A DNA stretch of 16,900 bases, taken from the NCBI GenBank assembly GCA_016839425.1, contig JAEOUI010000229.1, positions 1-16,900 on the forward strand. The letters run 5' to 3'. A model generated the notes under the pieces. That model did not search any database. It had not been told where the DNA came from and saw nothing but the letters and a program-made list of their open reading frames with translations. Origin of the DNA: Promethearchaeota archaeon. Its GTDB lineage: Archaea; Asgardarchaeota; Lokiarchaeia; Sigynarchaeales; SOKP01. This document shows, piece after piece, positions 1 through 7,182 of the stretch. The translations under genes were made by a program, and so were the position numbers. How positions within the stretch are numbered: position 1 is the stretch's first letter; each line of letters opens with the position of its first letter.

Positions 1-248
1 AAGCGATTTTTTAAAGATTATTAAGTTCAAGTGCATAGTAATAATGTTATTCAATATTGCAGATGCACTATCTTATTGTCGGGATCATAAGCACTTATGG
101 TAATATTTAAATAGATTAATGAACTATTTGATATTATATGAAGTCGTTATTACGATTTTACGATTATTACGAAAAATTATGTGTTATATCTCAACGATGG
201 AATATATACATGCTTCTGAAAAAATAATCTCGAAAGAGGGATAAAAAC
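1..248. other. Leader and promoter region with no gene seen
   Basis: No coding frame is supported here. The stretch holds an inverted repeat GTGCAT (31-36) / ATGCAC (63-68) around an AT-rich loop, three TTACGA repeats (150-172) and a TATA-like box (about 202-209) that would serve the ribbon-helix-helix gene downstream. The upstream inverted repeat could be the end of a transcript from outside the window or a protein site; nothing here decides. Confidence 0.5.
150..172 (+). promoter_or_regulatory. Triple TTACGA direct repeat, candidate operator
   Basis: TTACGA occurs at 150-155, 158-163 and 167-172, that is at 8-9 bp steps on one face of the helix, about 30 bp before a TATA-like AATATATAC (201-209). 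Ribbon-helix-helix repressors commonly bind short tandem half-sites next to their own promoter, so autoregulation by the next gene is the simple reading. This is inference from position and spacing only. Confidence 0.4.
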
Positions 249-287
249 GTGATTAAAATGGAAAAAAACATCAACGGAGGAGGTAAA

Positions 288-842
288 ATAAACAATCGAG
301 TAACGATTGCAATGGACGATGGAACTTTTAACTTATTACAAGATATTAAGGAGGAAACCAACGATTCGCAATCGGAACTTGTAAGAAAAGCGATAAAATT
401 TTACCATAAATACAACAAATTACTCGAGGGAAACAAGAATGGAAGCGCCCGACGCATTAATTTTTACTTAGATTTACTTTCTCACGGCGAACATATTATT
501 CTAGACATAGATCATTACCTTTCATTTCTGAAATTCATAGAAGAATCTCCTAAAAGCGAATCTTTCTGGGAAATGAACCGCTCAATAGGCATAGCTCATG
601 CAGAAGAATTCACCCAAGATCTGGGTCTTCTTTCTGTAGAAAACATAATTCGAAGGTTAGAAGCGTGTAATTTCTTTAATATCGTGACTGACGCCCCAAA
701 TAGATTCACGCTATTATTAGGTTCAGATATTCAAAAAAAATTTATAAAAACATTCTTGGAAGAAGTTTTGAAAGGCATGGGATTTGATTTTAAACTGAAA
801 GAAGGATTTTCCAAATTAAAGCTTGTCTTGGGAAATAAATAA
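288..842 (+). CDS. Ribbon-helix-helix (CopG-like) transcriptional regulator
   Basis: The N-terminus (NNRVTIAMDD then two helices to about residue 50) is a ribbon-helix-helix DNA-binding domain, which acts as a dimer with the beta strand in the major groove. The remaining 140 residues form a mixed alpha/beta domain I do not recognise, perhaps a sensor or oligomerisation module. The frame is open from a GTG at 249 and an ATG at 258. However, a strong ribosome binding site GGAGGAGGT (276-284) lies inside that extension, where it encodes three glycines, and is followed by ATA at 288 exactly where the RHH domain begins. I therefore call ATA 288 as start; with a conventional start the gene is 249-842 (197 aa). 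TATA-like box near 202. It probably forms an operon with the small ORF 54 bp downstream. Confidence 0.75.
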   Translation: MNNRVTIAMDDGTFNLLQDIKEETNDSQSELVRKAIKFYHKYNKLLEGNKNGSARRINFYLDLLSHGEHIILDIDHYLSFLKFIEESPKSESFWEMNRSIGIAHAEEFTQDLGLLSVENIIRRLEACNFFNIVTDAPNRFTLLLGSDIQKKFIKTFLEEVLKGMGFDFKLKEGFSKLKLVLGNK

Positions 843-895
843 AACTGAAGATAAAAAAAAATAATAATTAAACGAATAAAAAAGTGTTTGAAAGG

Positions 896-1009
896 ATGGA
901 ACTAAAAGAGAAATATTTGGAAGAAGAAGAGATCGAAGATCTTGAAATTAGTCAAAAGAGTGTAATAGAATATTCAAAAATTGATGATGATCTAAAAGAA
1001 AAGAATTAA
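896..1009 (+). CDS. Small acidic peptide, 37 aa
   Basis: A short frame starting at ATG 896 (or GTG 884 in the same frame, 41 aa) ends at TAA 1009 and runs straight into a T-tract. The product is rich in Glu, Asp and Lys (MELKEKYLEEEEIEDLEI at its start), highly charged and probably helical, with no membrane segment or recognised motif. AAAGG before the ATG is a weak ribosome binding site. It sits 54 bp behind the RHH gene on the same strand, so co-transcription is likely; a partner or modulator of the regulator is possible but unproven. It could also be a chance frame; the run of acidic codons ending right before a terminator favours a gene. Confidence 0.45.
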   Translation: MELKEKYLEEEEIEDLEISQKSVIEYSKIDDDLKEKN

Positions 1010-1024
1010 ATCCTTTTTTTTTCG
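1010..1024 (+). terminator. T-tract terminator
   Basis: A run of ten T residues (1013-1022) directly after the stop codon of the small peptide fits an intrinsic archaeal terminator, which needs a U-tract and no hairpin. Confidence 0.5.
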
Positions 1025-1306
1025 CCTTAATTTTATTTTTTACCTTATTCTTTCTATTTACAGATATTTCTTTTTCGCTATATAAAATTAATTTTAATTC
1101 GCATAAATATTTAGCTCAGGAAATGTTAATTTAATAGATATCTTAATCCAGATTACTTTATAATTTACAAAATTTCTTAATTTAAGTTGATATCACATAA
1201 AAATAAGAATAAATAATCACTAATTGCTAAAAGTTTTAAAAATTTTAATAAAATAAAAAAATAATAAATTTTTGAAATGTACTAATTATCTATTTTAATT
1301 TGGAAA
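1025..1306. other. AT-rich convergent intergenic region
   Basis: No gene or RNA is seen between the RHH operon and the convergent amt-glnK operon. The minus-strand reading of 1235-1265 is T-rich and can terminate glnK. Confidence 0.5.
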
Positions 1307-1648
1307 TTAAAGACAATCTTCTCCACATTCTTTTGTTCTTATTCGTATAGCGTCTTCAACGGGCGTTATGAATATTTTACCATCTCCATGTTGTCCAGTT
1401 TGAGCTTTTTCGATAATGACATCTATTATTTCTTGAATATTGACTTTATTACTCACGACTATTTCGAGTTTCAATTTGACAATCCATTCAATGCAATATT
1501 CACCAGATCGTCCTACGAGCTTAATACCACGCTGGCTACCATGTCCTTTTACTTCGGTCATTGTAATGCCTTTGATGCCTTTTTCGAATAAACCTTGTTT
1601 AACGGGTTCCAATTTTTCTGGTCTTATAATACATTCGATTTTTTTCAC
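1307..1648 (-). CDS. glnK: Nitrogen regulatory PII protein GlnK
   Basis: Trimeric PII signalling protein that reads ATP/ADP and 2-oxoglutarate and plugs the ammonium channel encoded just upstream. Start GTG 1648 is preferred over GTG 1657: GAGGTG (1660-1655) lies 6 nt before it, and this start gives 113 aa with canonical PII numbering. In that numbering I see the T-loop with Gln39 and Tyr51 conserved (Tyr46 is replaced by Gly), the B-loop TGQHGDGKIFI with Lys90, and the C-terminal RIRTKE nucleotide-contact strand. Tyr51 is the uridylylation site in proteobacteria; no modifying enzyme is visible here. The amt stop codon lies in the same ribosome binding site, so translation is coupled. The tail ends in a CGEDC pair of cysteines, an unusual but short variation. 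Confidence 0.95.
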   Translation of the reverse strand: MKKIECIIRPEKLEPVKQGLFEKGIKGITMTEVKGHGSQRGIKLVGRSGEYCIEWIVKLKLEIVVSNKVNIQEIIDVIIEKAQTGQHGDGKIFITPVEDAIRIRTKECGEDCL

Positions 1649-1658
1649 CTTATTCACC

Positions 1659-2861
1659 TCACGCTATTATTTCCCCGTGTTGCGACACATCAAGACCGAT
1701 GTATTCCTGCTCAGGAGGTACCCGAAATCCAATGACTTTATTGATAACCCAGGCGAGAACGAGCGTCAGGACAAAAGAGTATACTATTGTCACCATTACA
1801 CCAACGGTTTGAATCCAAACTTGCCCAGGATTTCCCGTAATTAAACCAGAAGAGCCAACGCTCGCAAAAACTCCCGTTAAGATAGCTCCCCAAATACCTC
1901 CCGTTCCGTGTATTGAAATGCAATCTAACGACTCGTCAACTTTTGATTTACTCCGTATCGAAAGAACTATAAAGCATATAATGCTCGAAGTGGCACCAAT
2001 GATCAGTGCGGCCCAAGGCTCAACGAACCCTGCTGCGGGAGTGACGGCGACCAATCCAGCAAGCGCCCCAGATGCTAATCCTACGGTACTGTATTTCGAA
2101 GTCTTGAAGTATTCAATTAACATCCACACGATAGCCGCTCCTGATGCTGCAAGATGCGTGTTAAACATTGCCAATACTGCCGTTTCGTTAGCTGCTAAAG
2201 CGCTTCCACCATTGAATCCAAACCATCCGATCCATAATAACCCCGTACCTAAGAGAACATATGGCACATTGGAAGGACCCATCGGTTCTTTTTGGTATCC
2301 TTTCCTTGGCCCGATAACGAGAGCAACTGCTAATGCTGCAAATCCAACATTGATGTGAACGACAGTACCGCCAGCAAAGTCTAAAGCACCCAGAGTTTTT
2401 AACCATCCTCCATCTCCCCAAACCCAATGAGCAATAGGAGAATAAACTATTATGAGCCAAATGGAGATGAAAATGCAAAAAGCCGCAAAGTTTGCTCGCT
2501 CTGCGAATGGACTTGCAATAATGGCCACCGTGATGATGGCAAACATTAGCTGAAAGACCATAAAGAGCATGTGTGGCATATCAGCTGTGTATGCATCGTT
2601 TGGAGCACCGCTTACTCCGACAAGACCAATATAATCTAATCCACCTATAAATCCCGCACCTACATCGGGAGCAAACGCTAAACTGTACGATATAAAGAAC
2701 CAGATGATGCTAACTATTGCGATCGACACGAAGCACATCGCCATCATATTTATCATACTTTTTTTTCGTAGCAATCCCCCGTAGAAAAACGCTAATCCCG
2801 GAGTCATGATAAACACGAGTGCAGTGCATATTATGATAAAAGATATATCTGCTGCTGCCAA
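1659..2861 (-). CDS. amt: Ammonium transporter, Amt/MEP family
   Basis: A 400-residue protein of about 11 membrane helices that conducts ammonium across the cytoplasmic membrane as a trimer. Both pore histidines are in place: one in VVHINVGFAALA (about residue 168) and the second in SIHGTGGIWGA (about 317). The C-terminal GLDVSQHGE is the conserved cytoplasmic tail that contacts GlnK. Length matches the family. The start is TTG 2861 with AGGA a few bases upstream; the protein begins directly in the first helix, so no cleaved signal is obvious. glnK follows with effectively no gap, forming the usual amt-glnK operon, expected to be induced by nitrogen limitation. A 22-bp palindrome about 110 bp upstream may be the operator. 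Confidence 0.97.
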   Translation of the reverse strand: MAAADISFIIICTALVFIMTPGLAFFYGGLLRKKSMINMMAMCFVSIAIVSIIWFFISYSLAFAPDVGAGFIGGLDYIGLVGVSGAPNDAYTADMPHMLFMVFQLMFAIITVAIIASPFAERANFAAFCIFISIWLIIVYSPIAHWVWGDGGWLKTLGALDFAGGTVVHINVGFAALAVALVIGPRKGYQKEPMGPSNVPYVLLGTGLLWIGWFGFNGGSALAANETAVLAMFNTHLAASGAAIVWMLIEYFKTSKYSTVGLASGALAGLVAVTPAAGFVEPWAALIIGATSSIICFIVLSIRSKSKVDESLDCISIHGTGGIWGAILTGVFASVGSSGLITGNPGQVWIQTVGVMVTIVYSFVLTLVLAWVINKVIGFRVPPEQEYIGLDVSQHGEIIA

Positions 2862-3188
2862 TTTAATTCCTACTTTTTTTTATAATTTTATTTATTTTTT
2901 TTAGTTGTATTAACTAATTAAACTAACGAAATTCTTCTTTTAAACATGATTGAGAAGATTTTCTTAACCAATTATCTAATTTTAGATAATTTAATCAAAT
3001 TTTCATAAAAAATAATAATGCTTCAGAAAGGGTATGAGAAAGTATGAACTTTTTTTTGATTTTAAAAATCAATCTCACCGCAAAGAATGGAAGAAATTGA
3101 ATTTAAATAAAATTGTGATCTTTTCATAATGGAATAAATAAACGATTGTTGCAATAGTATAATTATAAATGAAATCGGTGAACTATGA
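2862..3188. other. Divergent promoter region between amt and nadE
   Basis: 327 bp of AT-rich sequence separate the divergently read amt and NAD synthetase genes. On the minus strand TTTAATTAGTTAAT-type sequence (about 2908-2925) can serve as a TATA region for amt. On the plus strand ATAAATAAA (3132-3140) and TATAATTATAAA (3158-3169) are candidates for nadE. The one clear ordered element is a palindrome at 2970-2991. No small gene is supported. Confidence 0.5.
2970..2991. promoter_or_regulatory. 22-bp palindrome, candidate operator for amt
   Basis: AATTATCTAA (2970-2979) and TTAGATAATT (2982-2991) are perfect complements around a TT centre. The site lies upstream of the amt promoter, a position suited to a nitrogen-responsive regulator. 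It does not resemble the GGAA-spacer-TTCC operator of methanogen NrpR, so the regulator is unknown. Confidence 0.4.
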
Positions 3189-4844
3189 TTGGCAAAAAAC
3201 CCTGAAACAATACAAATAGTAATGGCACAAATCAATCCCATTGTTGGGGATGTTTCATACAACGCAAAAAAAATCATTGAAATTATTAAAAATCACTCCA
3301 CGGTAGATTTAGTGATCTTCCCTGAAATGTCCTTAGTTGGATATCCTCTCATGGATCATATCTTTGATCCCCTTATAAGACAAAGGAATAAGGAATGGAT
3401 TCAAGCGATTAGAAATGTAAAAACAAATGCAACAATCGTACTCGGAACCTTTACCGAACCATCTCACTTAAAGAAATCGTTGCACCCATTCTACAATTCG
3501 GCCATAATATTCCAAGAAAGTGAGATCAAGTCTATCATTAACAAACGCCTACTCCCAGAATACGATGTATTCGACGAATTTAGATATTTTACTTTTGATA
3601 AAGATTATATTCCAATAGACATTAAAGGCATTCCTACAGGAATCTTGATATGTGAAGATATATGGGACGATTCATACAACGATAAAGTCGCTCAGAAGTT
3701 AGTCATTAATGGTGCAGAATTACTTGTGGTCATAAACGCCTCCCCTTATCACATAAATAAACCAATAATACGAACCAATCTTCTTAAACGAAAAGCAAAG
3801 GAATTGTCAGTATCAATCGTTTATGTCAACATGGTCGGAGGTTTAGACGAAATAGTATACGATGGTCGTAGTTTTATTGTAAATAACAAGGGAGAAATTA
3901 TGTTTCAAGCAAAAGCGTTTGAAGAACATGTAGCTGATTTTGAATTCTTCTTCAAATCTAATACCGTTCATAAACCATTATCAATAAACAATGATTGGAG
4001 GGAAGATGTGGTAAAAGCTTTGGAACTCAACTTGAGAGATTATTTTCGAAAGAGTAATGCGTTTACTGGAGTTGTTTTGGGATTAAGTGGAGGAATTGAC
4101 TCTGCATTCACGGCGTATATATGCACGAAAGCATTAGGAAAAGATGAAGTACACGCGATAATGATGCCAACTAATTACACATCACGAGAAAGCTTGAACC
4201 TCGCAAAAGAATTGTGCGAAAATCTAGATATAGATTATAAAGTCCACCCCATTAATGATCTATTCTTAAAATACGAATCAGACCTTAAAAAGAATCTGGG
4301 AGAGATATCCTTTGATATTGCCGACGAAAACCTTCAAGCAAGAATCAGGGCAACCATTTTAATGTATTATTCCAATAAATTTAATTGGTTGCTCGTATCT
4401 ACTGGTAATAAATCAGAAATAGGTGTTGGATATTGTACATTATATGGAGATACCAATGGAGGAAAAAATATTCCTGGAGACCTTTTCAAAACTCAGATTT
4501 ACGCCATCTGTGATTATATAAACAAAGAAAAAGAAATCATTCCTAAAGGAATTATTGAAAGACCTCCCACGGCCGAATTACGCGAAAAACAAAAAGATAG
4601 CGACTCTCTCCCAACATACAACTTGCTTGATATAATTTTAGAGGAGATCATAAAGCACGGGATTGGTTCAGAACTTGAGGCTTTAAAGAGTAAGGGAATC
4701 GAAAAGGAAACGATAGATCGTGTGAGGACCTTGTATCTAAAATCGGAATATAAGCGAAGACAGCTTGTCCAATCCATTAAAATCAGCGAAAGCGCATTTG
4801 GAATTGGAAGGAAATATCCGGTTTTAAAAAATATTCCATTTTAA
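3189..4844 (+). CDS. nadE: Glutamine-dependent NAD+ synthetase
   Basis: Two-domain enzyme for the last step of NAD+ synthesis: the N-terminal amidohydrolase releases ammonia from glutamine and the C-terminal synthetase amidates nicotinic acid adenine dinucleotide using ATP. The nitrilase-type triad is visible as Glu46 (FPEMSLVGYP), Lys119 (NKRLLPEYDVF) and Cys155 (ILICEDIWDD). The synthetase P-loop is LGLSGGIDSAF (SGGIDS at 300-305), and the later STGNKSEIGVGYCTLYGD block is the substrate-binding signature. 551 aa is normal for the fused form. Start TTG 3189 has GGTGA 12 nt upstream; an overlapping ATG at 3185 is out of frame and yields only six codons. Many archaea carry only the short ammonia-dependent form, so the fused form is worth noting. 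The stop is followed by a TTTTTT terminator at 4845-4850. Confidence 0.96.
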   Translation: MAKNPETIQIVMAQINPIVGDVSYNAKKIIEIIKNHSTVDLVIFPEMSLVGYPLMDHIFDPLIRQRNKEWIQAIRNVKTNATIVLGTFTEPSHLKKSLHPFYNSAIIFQESEIKSIINKRLLPEYDVFDEFRYFTFDKDYIPIDIKGIPTGILICEDIWDDSYNDKVAQKLVINGAELLVVINASPYHINKPIIRTNLLKRKAKELSVSIVYVNMVGGLDEIVYDGRSFIVNNKGEIMFQAKAFEEHVADFEFFFKSNTVHKPLSINNDWREDVVKALELNLRDYFRKSNAFTGVVLGLSGGIDSAFTAYICTKALGKDEVHAIMMPTNYTSRESLNLAKELCENLDIDYKVHPINDLFLKYESDLKKNLGEISFDIADENLQARIRATILMYYSNKFNWLLVSTGNKSEIGVGYCTLYGDTNGGKNIPGDLFKTQIYAICDYINKEKEIIPKGIIERPPTAELREKQKDSDSLPTYNLLDIILEEIIKHGIGSELEALKSKGIEKETIDRVRTLYLKSEYKRRQLVQSIKISESAFGIGRKYPVLKNIPF

Positions 4845-4858
4845 TTTTTTATCCTGAG

Positions 4859-4885
4859 ACATCGAATTAAATAACTAGTCGATGT
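4859..4885. repeat. 7-bp inverted repeat between nadE and the primase gene
   Basis: ACATCGA (4859-4865) and TCGATGT (4879-4885) are exact complements around a 13-nt AT loop. It may be an RNA hairpin stabilising the nadE 3' end or an operator for the next gene, whose TATA-like sequences (4889-4905 and 4924-4930) lie just downstream. Confidence 0.35.
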
Positions 4886-4951
4886 TTGATATAAAAATTT
4901 TATATTAGATCAAGGAGTATCTACTATATAGGATTTTAAATCATAATACCC

Positions 4952-6175
4952 ATGAAGCTCGTTATTCAACAAGGTAAAACGACTACATCAAGAAATATTC
5001 AAGAACACGAACTTGAGAACACATTATTGAATATTAAAAACGAACTTGGAGGGATTAGGATCAATCCTTTACCTTACGAAATTGCGAGATTTAAAATTCC
5101 AAACGGCGTGGCCGTGATATTCCAAGACAACAAAAAATTACGTACTCGAAATTATTGGTACGAAGTTAGAGGCTTGGCCGTTTTATCGAAGGAATTAGGC
5201 ATGGATTTTTATCATTCTCTTTCATTAAAATTCCAAGACGGTCAATCCACGGAAATAGATGGTCTTGATGTCGAATCTGAGTCTATAATGATTGAACTCA
5301 AACAGGCTACTATCAATCAAAAATGGATTGATTTTTACGATCAAAAGCGGAAGCGCTTGGGATTAAAAATTTGCATTATATGCGCTCCCAGATTTGATAA
5401 TAATTTGAATATCCCTCCAAATATCCAAGTATTCCAAGTACTTTTAGACAATTCGGCAATATTTAATTATTATAAGGAAGATTTTGAATTACCTGATTGG
5501 TTTGAACCTTTTGTTCCGAGTAGACACGTTCGCATTCTTCTTGGCAGTGGAAATTGGTATGGAATAAAGCGCAAATTAACGAAAACGGCTAAACACACGC
5601 CAACATCAAAATTAAAGCAATCAATATTGCATTTGTTCAAGCAAGGGCAATTTCCCGTAAGATTATATTATTCGTTAGCCTCGATGCTGATCCCTCAACG
5701 AGATTATTACGGCAAGGGATATCCCCAACCTCGTGTTATTGCGGCGTTTGATGTAGACTCCGATCACAAACCGCATGTAATCGGAAATAAAGGATACTGC
5801 CTCAAGTGCTTGGAAGAAGCGGCTAAAAAAAGACATCTCCTAAAGGAAAAATTAATAGATTTAGGATGGAAGGTACGCGTCATACATAGTGGATTTAAAG
5901 GATATCATGTGTATTGTCTCGACGAAGAGAATAAGTTAGAAGAAATGGAACTCGTGAAAATTCAAAACTTAATAGAAGAATTAAAAGACGAAGAAGGAAA
6001 TCCACTTACGGACAACGAGAATTTCCGATCAAAAGATGGTACATTTGACCTTCACAGGATTTTCAAACTCCCGAATACTATAGACGCCGTGACTGGCTTG
6101 AAAGTGACAAGCAAGCTCGAAAGGATACAATTTAACGACAAAATTATATCTTTAGATCCTAAATTAAAACCATAA
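4952..6175 (+). CDS. PD-(D/E)XK nuclease-like domain fused to archaeo-eukaryotic primase (PriS-like) domain
   Basis: I read two domains in 407 aa. Residues about 70-165 fit a restriction-endonuclease fold: Asp103 in STEIDGLD, then the IELKQ strand (Glu115-x-Lys117), the usual D...ExK catalytic pattern. Residues about 220-400 carry all three motifs of archaeal primase small subunits: DxD (Asp267, Asp269 in AAFDVDSDH), SxxxxxH (Ser313-His319 in HSGFKGYH) and the late Asp367 followed by LHRIFKLPNTIDAVTGL, close to the PriS HRLIRLPGSLHGKTGL block. His272/His275 with Cys283/Cys286 (YCLKC) could be a zinc knuckle. Both active sites look intact. The fusion could cut DNA and prime or extend from the cut, as in repair, replicon or defence systems; this is inference. 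No ribosome binding site is seen and a TATA-like box lies about 25 bp before the ATG, so a leaderless mRNA is likely. The stop lies 3 bp from the convergent CARF gene. Confidence 0.75.
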   Translation: MKLVIQQGKTTTSRNIQEHELENTLLNIKNELGGIRINPLPYEIARFKIPNGVAVIFQDNKKLRTRNYWYEVRGLAVLSKELGMDFYHSLSLKFQDGQSTEIDGLDVESESIMIELKQATINQKWIDFYDQKRKRLGLKICIICAPRFDNNLNIPPNIQVFQVLLDNSAIFNYYKEDFELPDWFEPFVPSRHVRILLGSGNWYGIKRKLTKTAKHTPTSKLKQSILHLFKQGQFPVRLYYSLASMLIPQRDYYGKGYPQPRVIAAFDVDSDHKPHVIGNKGYCLKCLEEAAKKRHLLKEKLIDLGWKVRVIHSGFKGYHVYCLDEENKLEEMELVKIQNLIEELKDEEGNPLTDNENFRSKDGTFDLHRIFKLPNTIDAVTGLKVTSKLERIQFNDKIISLDPKLKP

Positions 6176-6178
6176 AAC

Positions 6179-7021
6179 TCATCTTGAAATGTGCAGCCTA
6201 TCCAAGTGAAAATAAGAATAGATCAAACCCAAAATCTTTCCCGCTTCGGTTAATTTATAAGATTTCTGTCTTCCGTGAACTTTTTCTTCGAGGAGGATTT
6301 GTTGTTTTAATTTTTTAATGTGATGACTGTATCTCATTTTAGTTGTTTTATCCTTTTCTTCTTCGCCCATTTTGGATAATAGGCTCATGAAGGTAACCCA
6401 GTCGTCTTTTTCGCCAATTAATTCGTTAAGCGTTTTTAAAATTACTTGATTTTCGTTAGAGAGTATTTGAATAGGATATACTGGAATGTCAATGTTGTGA
6501 TATGTCTCTCCTTCTTTTTTGTATGTCATGCCAAGTTCAGTAAATATATTCTTTATCTCTTCTTTATCCAGATCATCGTCAAGAAGGTGGTTGATGGTAT
6601 AGCGAGAAGATCTTAAATAAAATAATTTTATAATCCCAGGAAAAAATGAACCAACATACATAGCAACACTCACGAATAATTTATTTGAAGTTGATGTGTT
6701 GATGTAAATCGTTTCGACATCTCCCATATCTAACTCTATTTTAATGATCTCGCACAATTCCCGAATGGCTTCCATATAGCTTATTATTCTCGTGTCCCTA
6801 ACATGCACCTCCGTGAATGTATCTGATTGCTTGAAATGCTCGTAGAGTTTTTCCACATAATTATTTGCTATTTCTATTAATTTAGCGTCGGGATCACCCC
6901 TTTTTACTTCTTTTTTAAAACTTCTCAATAGATACAACACATTTGAAGGGTGTATTCTAACACCCTCCAAAATTCTATGAAATTCAAACCCAACGGGACA
7001 AATCTGTACGATTCTTGTCAT
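6179..7021 (-). CDS. CARF-like/winged-helix regulator, HFX_2341 (DUF6293) type
   Basis: 280 aa. The N-terminus (TRIVQICPVGFEFHRILEGV, then a Rossmann-like domain to about 145) resembles the HFX_2341/DUF6293 family, a CARF-type sensor. Its ligand-site strand is visible as YINTSTSNKLFVSVAMY (106-122), in the position of the conserved Thr/Ser-Gly motif that binds cyclic oligonucleotides in CARF proteins. Residues about 185-270 are a winged helix-turn-helix (TKMRYSHHIKKLKQ as recognition region, HGRQKSYKLTEAGK as wing). The role is probably ligand-controlled transcription. No CRISPR array, cas10 or cas genes are in the window, so the ligand and targets are unknown. Start ATG 7021 with AAGGT upstream. 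It is divergent from the 715-aa gene across a promoter region with repeated TTACC half-sites, and convergent with the primase fusion. Confidence 0.75.
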   Translation of the reverse strand: MTRIVQICPVGFEFHRILEGVRIHPSNVLYLLRSFKKEVKRGDPDAKLIEIANNYVEKLYEHFKQSDTFTEVHVRDTRIISYMEAIRELCEIIKIELDMGDVETIYINTSTSNKLFVSVAMYVGSFFPGIIKLFYLRSSRYTINHLLDDDLDKEEIKNIFTELGMTYKKEGETYHNIDIPVYPIQILSNENQVILKTLNELIGEKDDWVTFMSLLSKMGEEEKDKTTKMRYSHHIKKLKQQILLEEKVHGRQKSYKLTEAGKILGLIYSYFHLDRLHISR

Positions 7022-7027
7022 ATATTC

Positions 7028-7095
7028 TTACCTTCAGATCGAACTAGTATTATATTAATATGGTATGAAGGTAATGTATTAAATCTTACCTTTCA
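7028..7095. promoter_or_regulatory. Divergent operator candidate: repeated TTACCTTCA half-sites
   Basis: TTACCTTCA (7028-7036) and TGAAGGTAA (7066-7074) form a perfect 9-bp inverted repeat, and a third copy TTACCTTTCA lies at 7086-7095. A TATA-like TATATTAATAT (7050-7060) sits between the first two. The first half-site also contains the minus-strand ribosome binding site of the CARF regulator. The arrangement suits autoregulation by that regulator and control of the divergent 715-aa gene; alternatively the repeats fold in the RNA and mask the ribosome binding site. Confidence 0.45.
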
Positions 7096-7182
7096 TTACT
7101 ATTTTCAACAAAACAAAAAAAAAACAAAATAGGATAGGGAGGGATTATTATTATTCAAGAAAGATTTGGAGAAAATTTGACC

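Noticed and set aside
1918..2358. Plus-strand frame inside amt
   Set aside because: It is the complement of conserved amt codons and has no ribosome binding site or family resemblance.
3185..3205. ATG at 3185 as the start of nadE
   Set aside because: It is out of frame with NadE and meets a stop after six codons; TTG 3189 is in frame with the conserved domain.
3062..3277. Minus-strand hydrophobic frame before nadE
   Set aside because: It overlaps the nadE promoter and coding start; the hydrophobic look comes from AT-rich complement.
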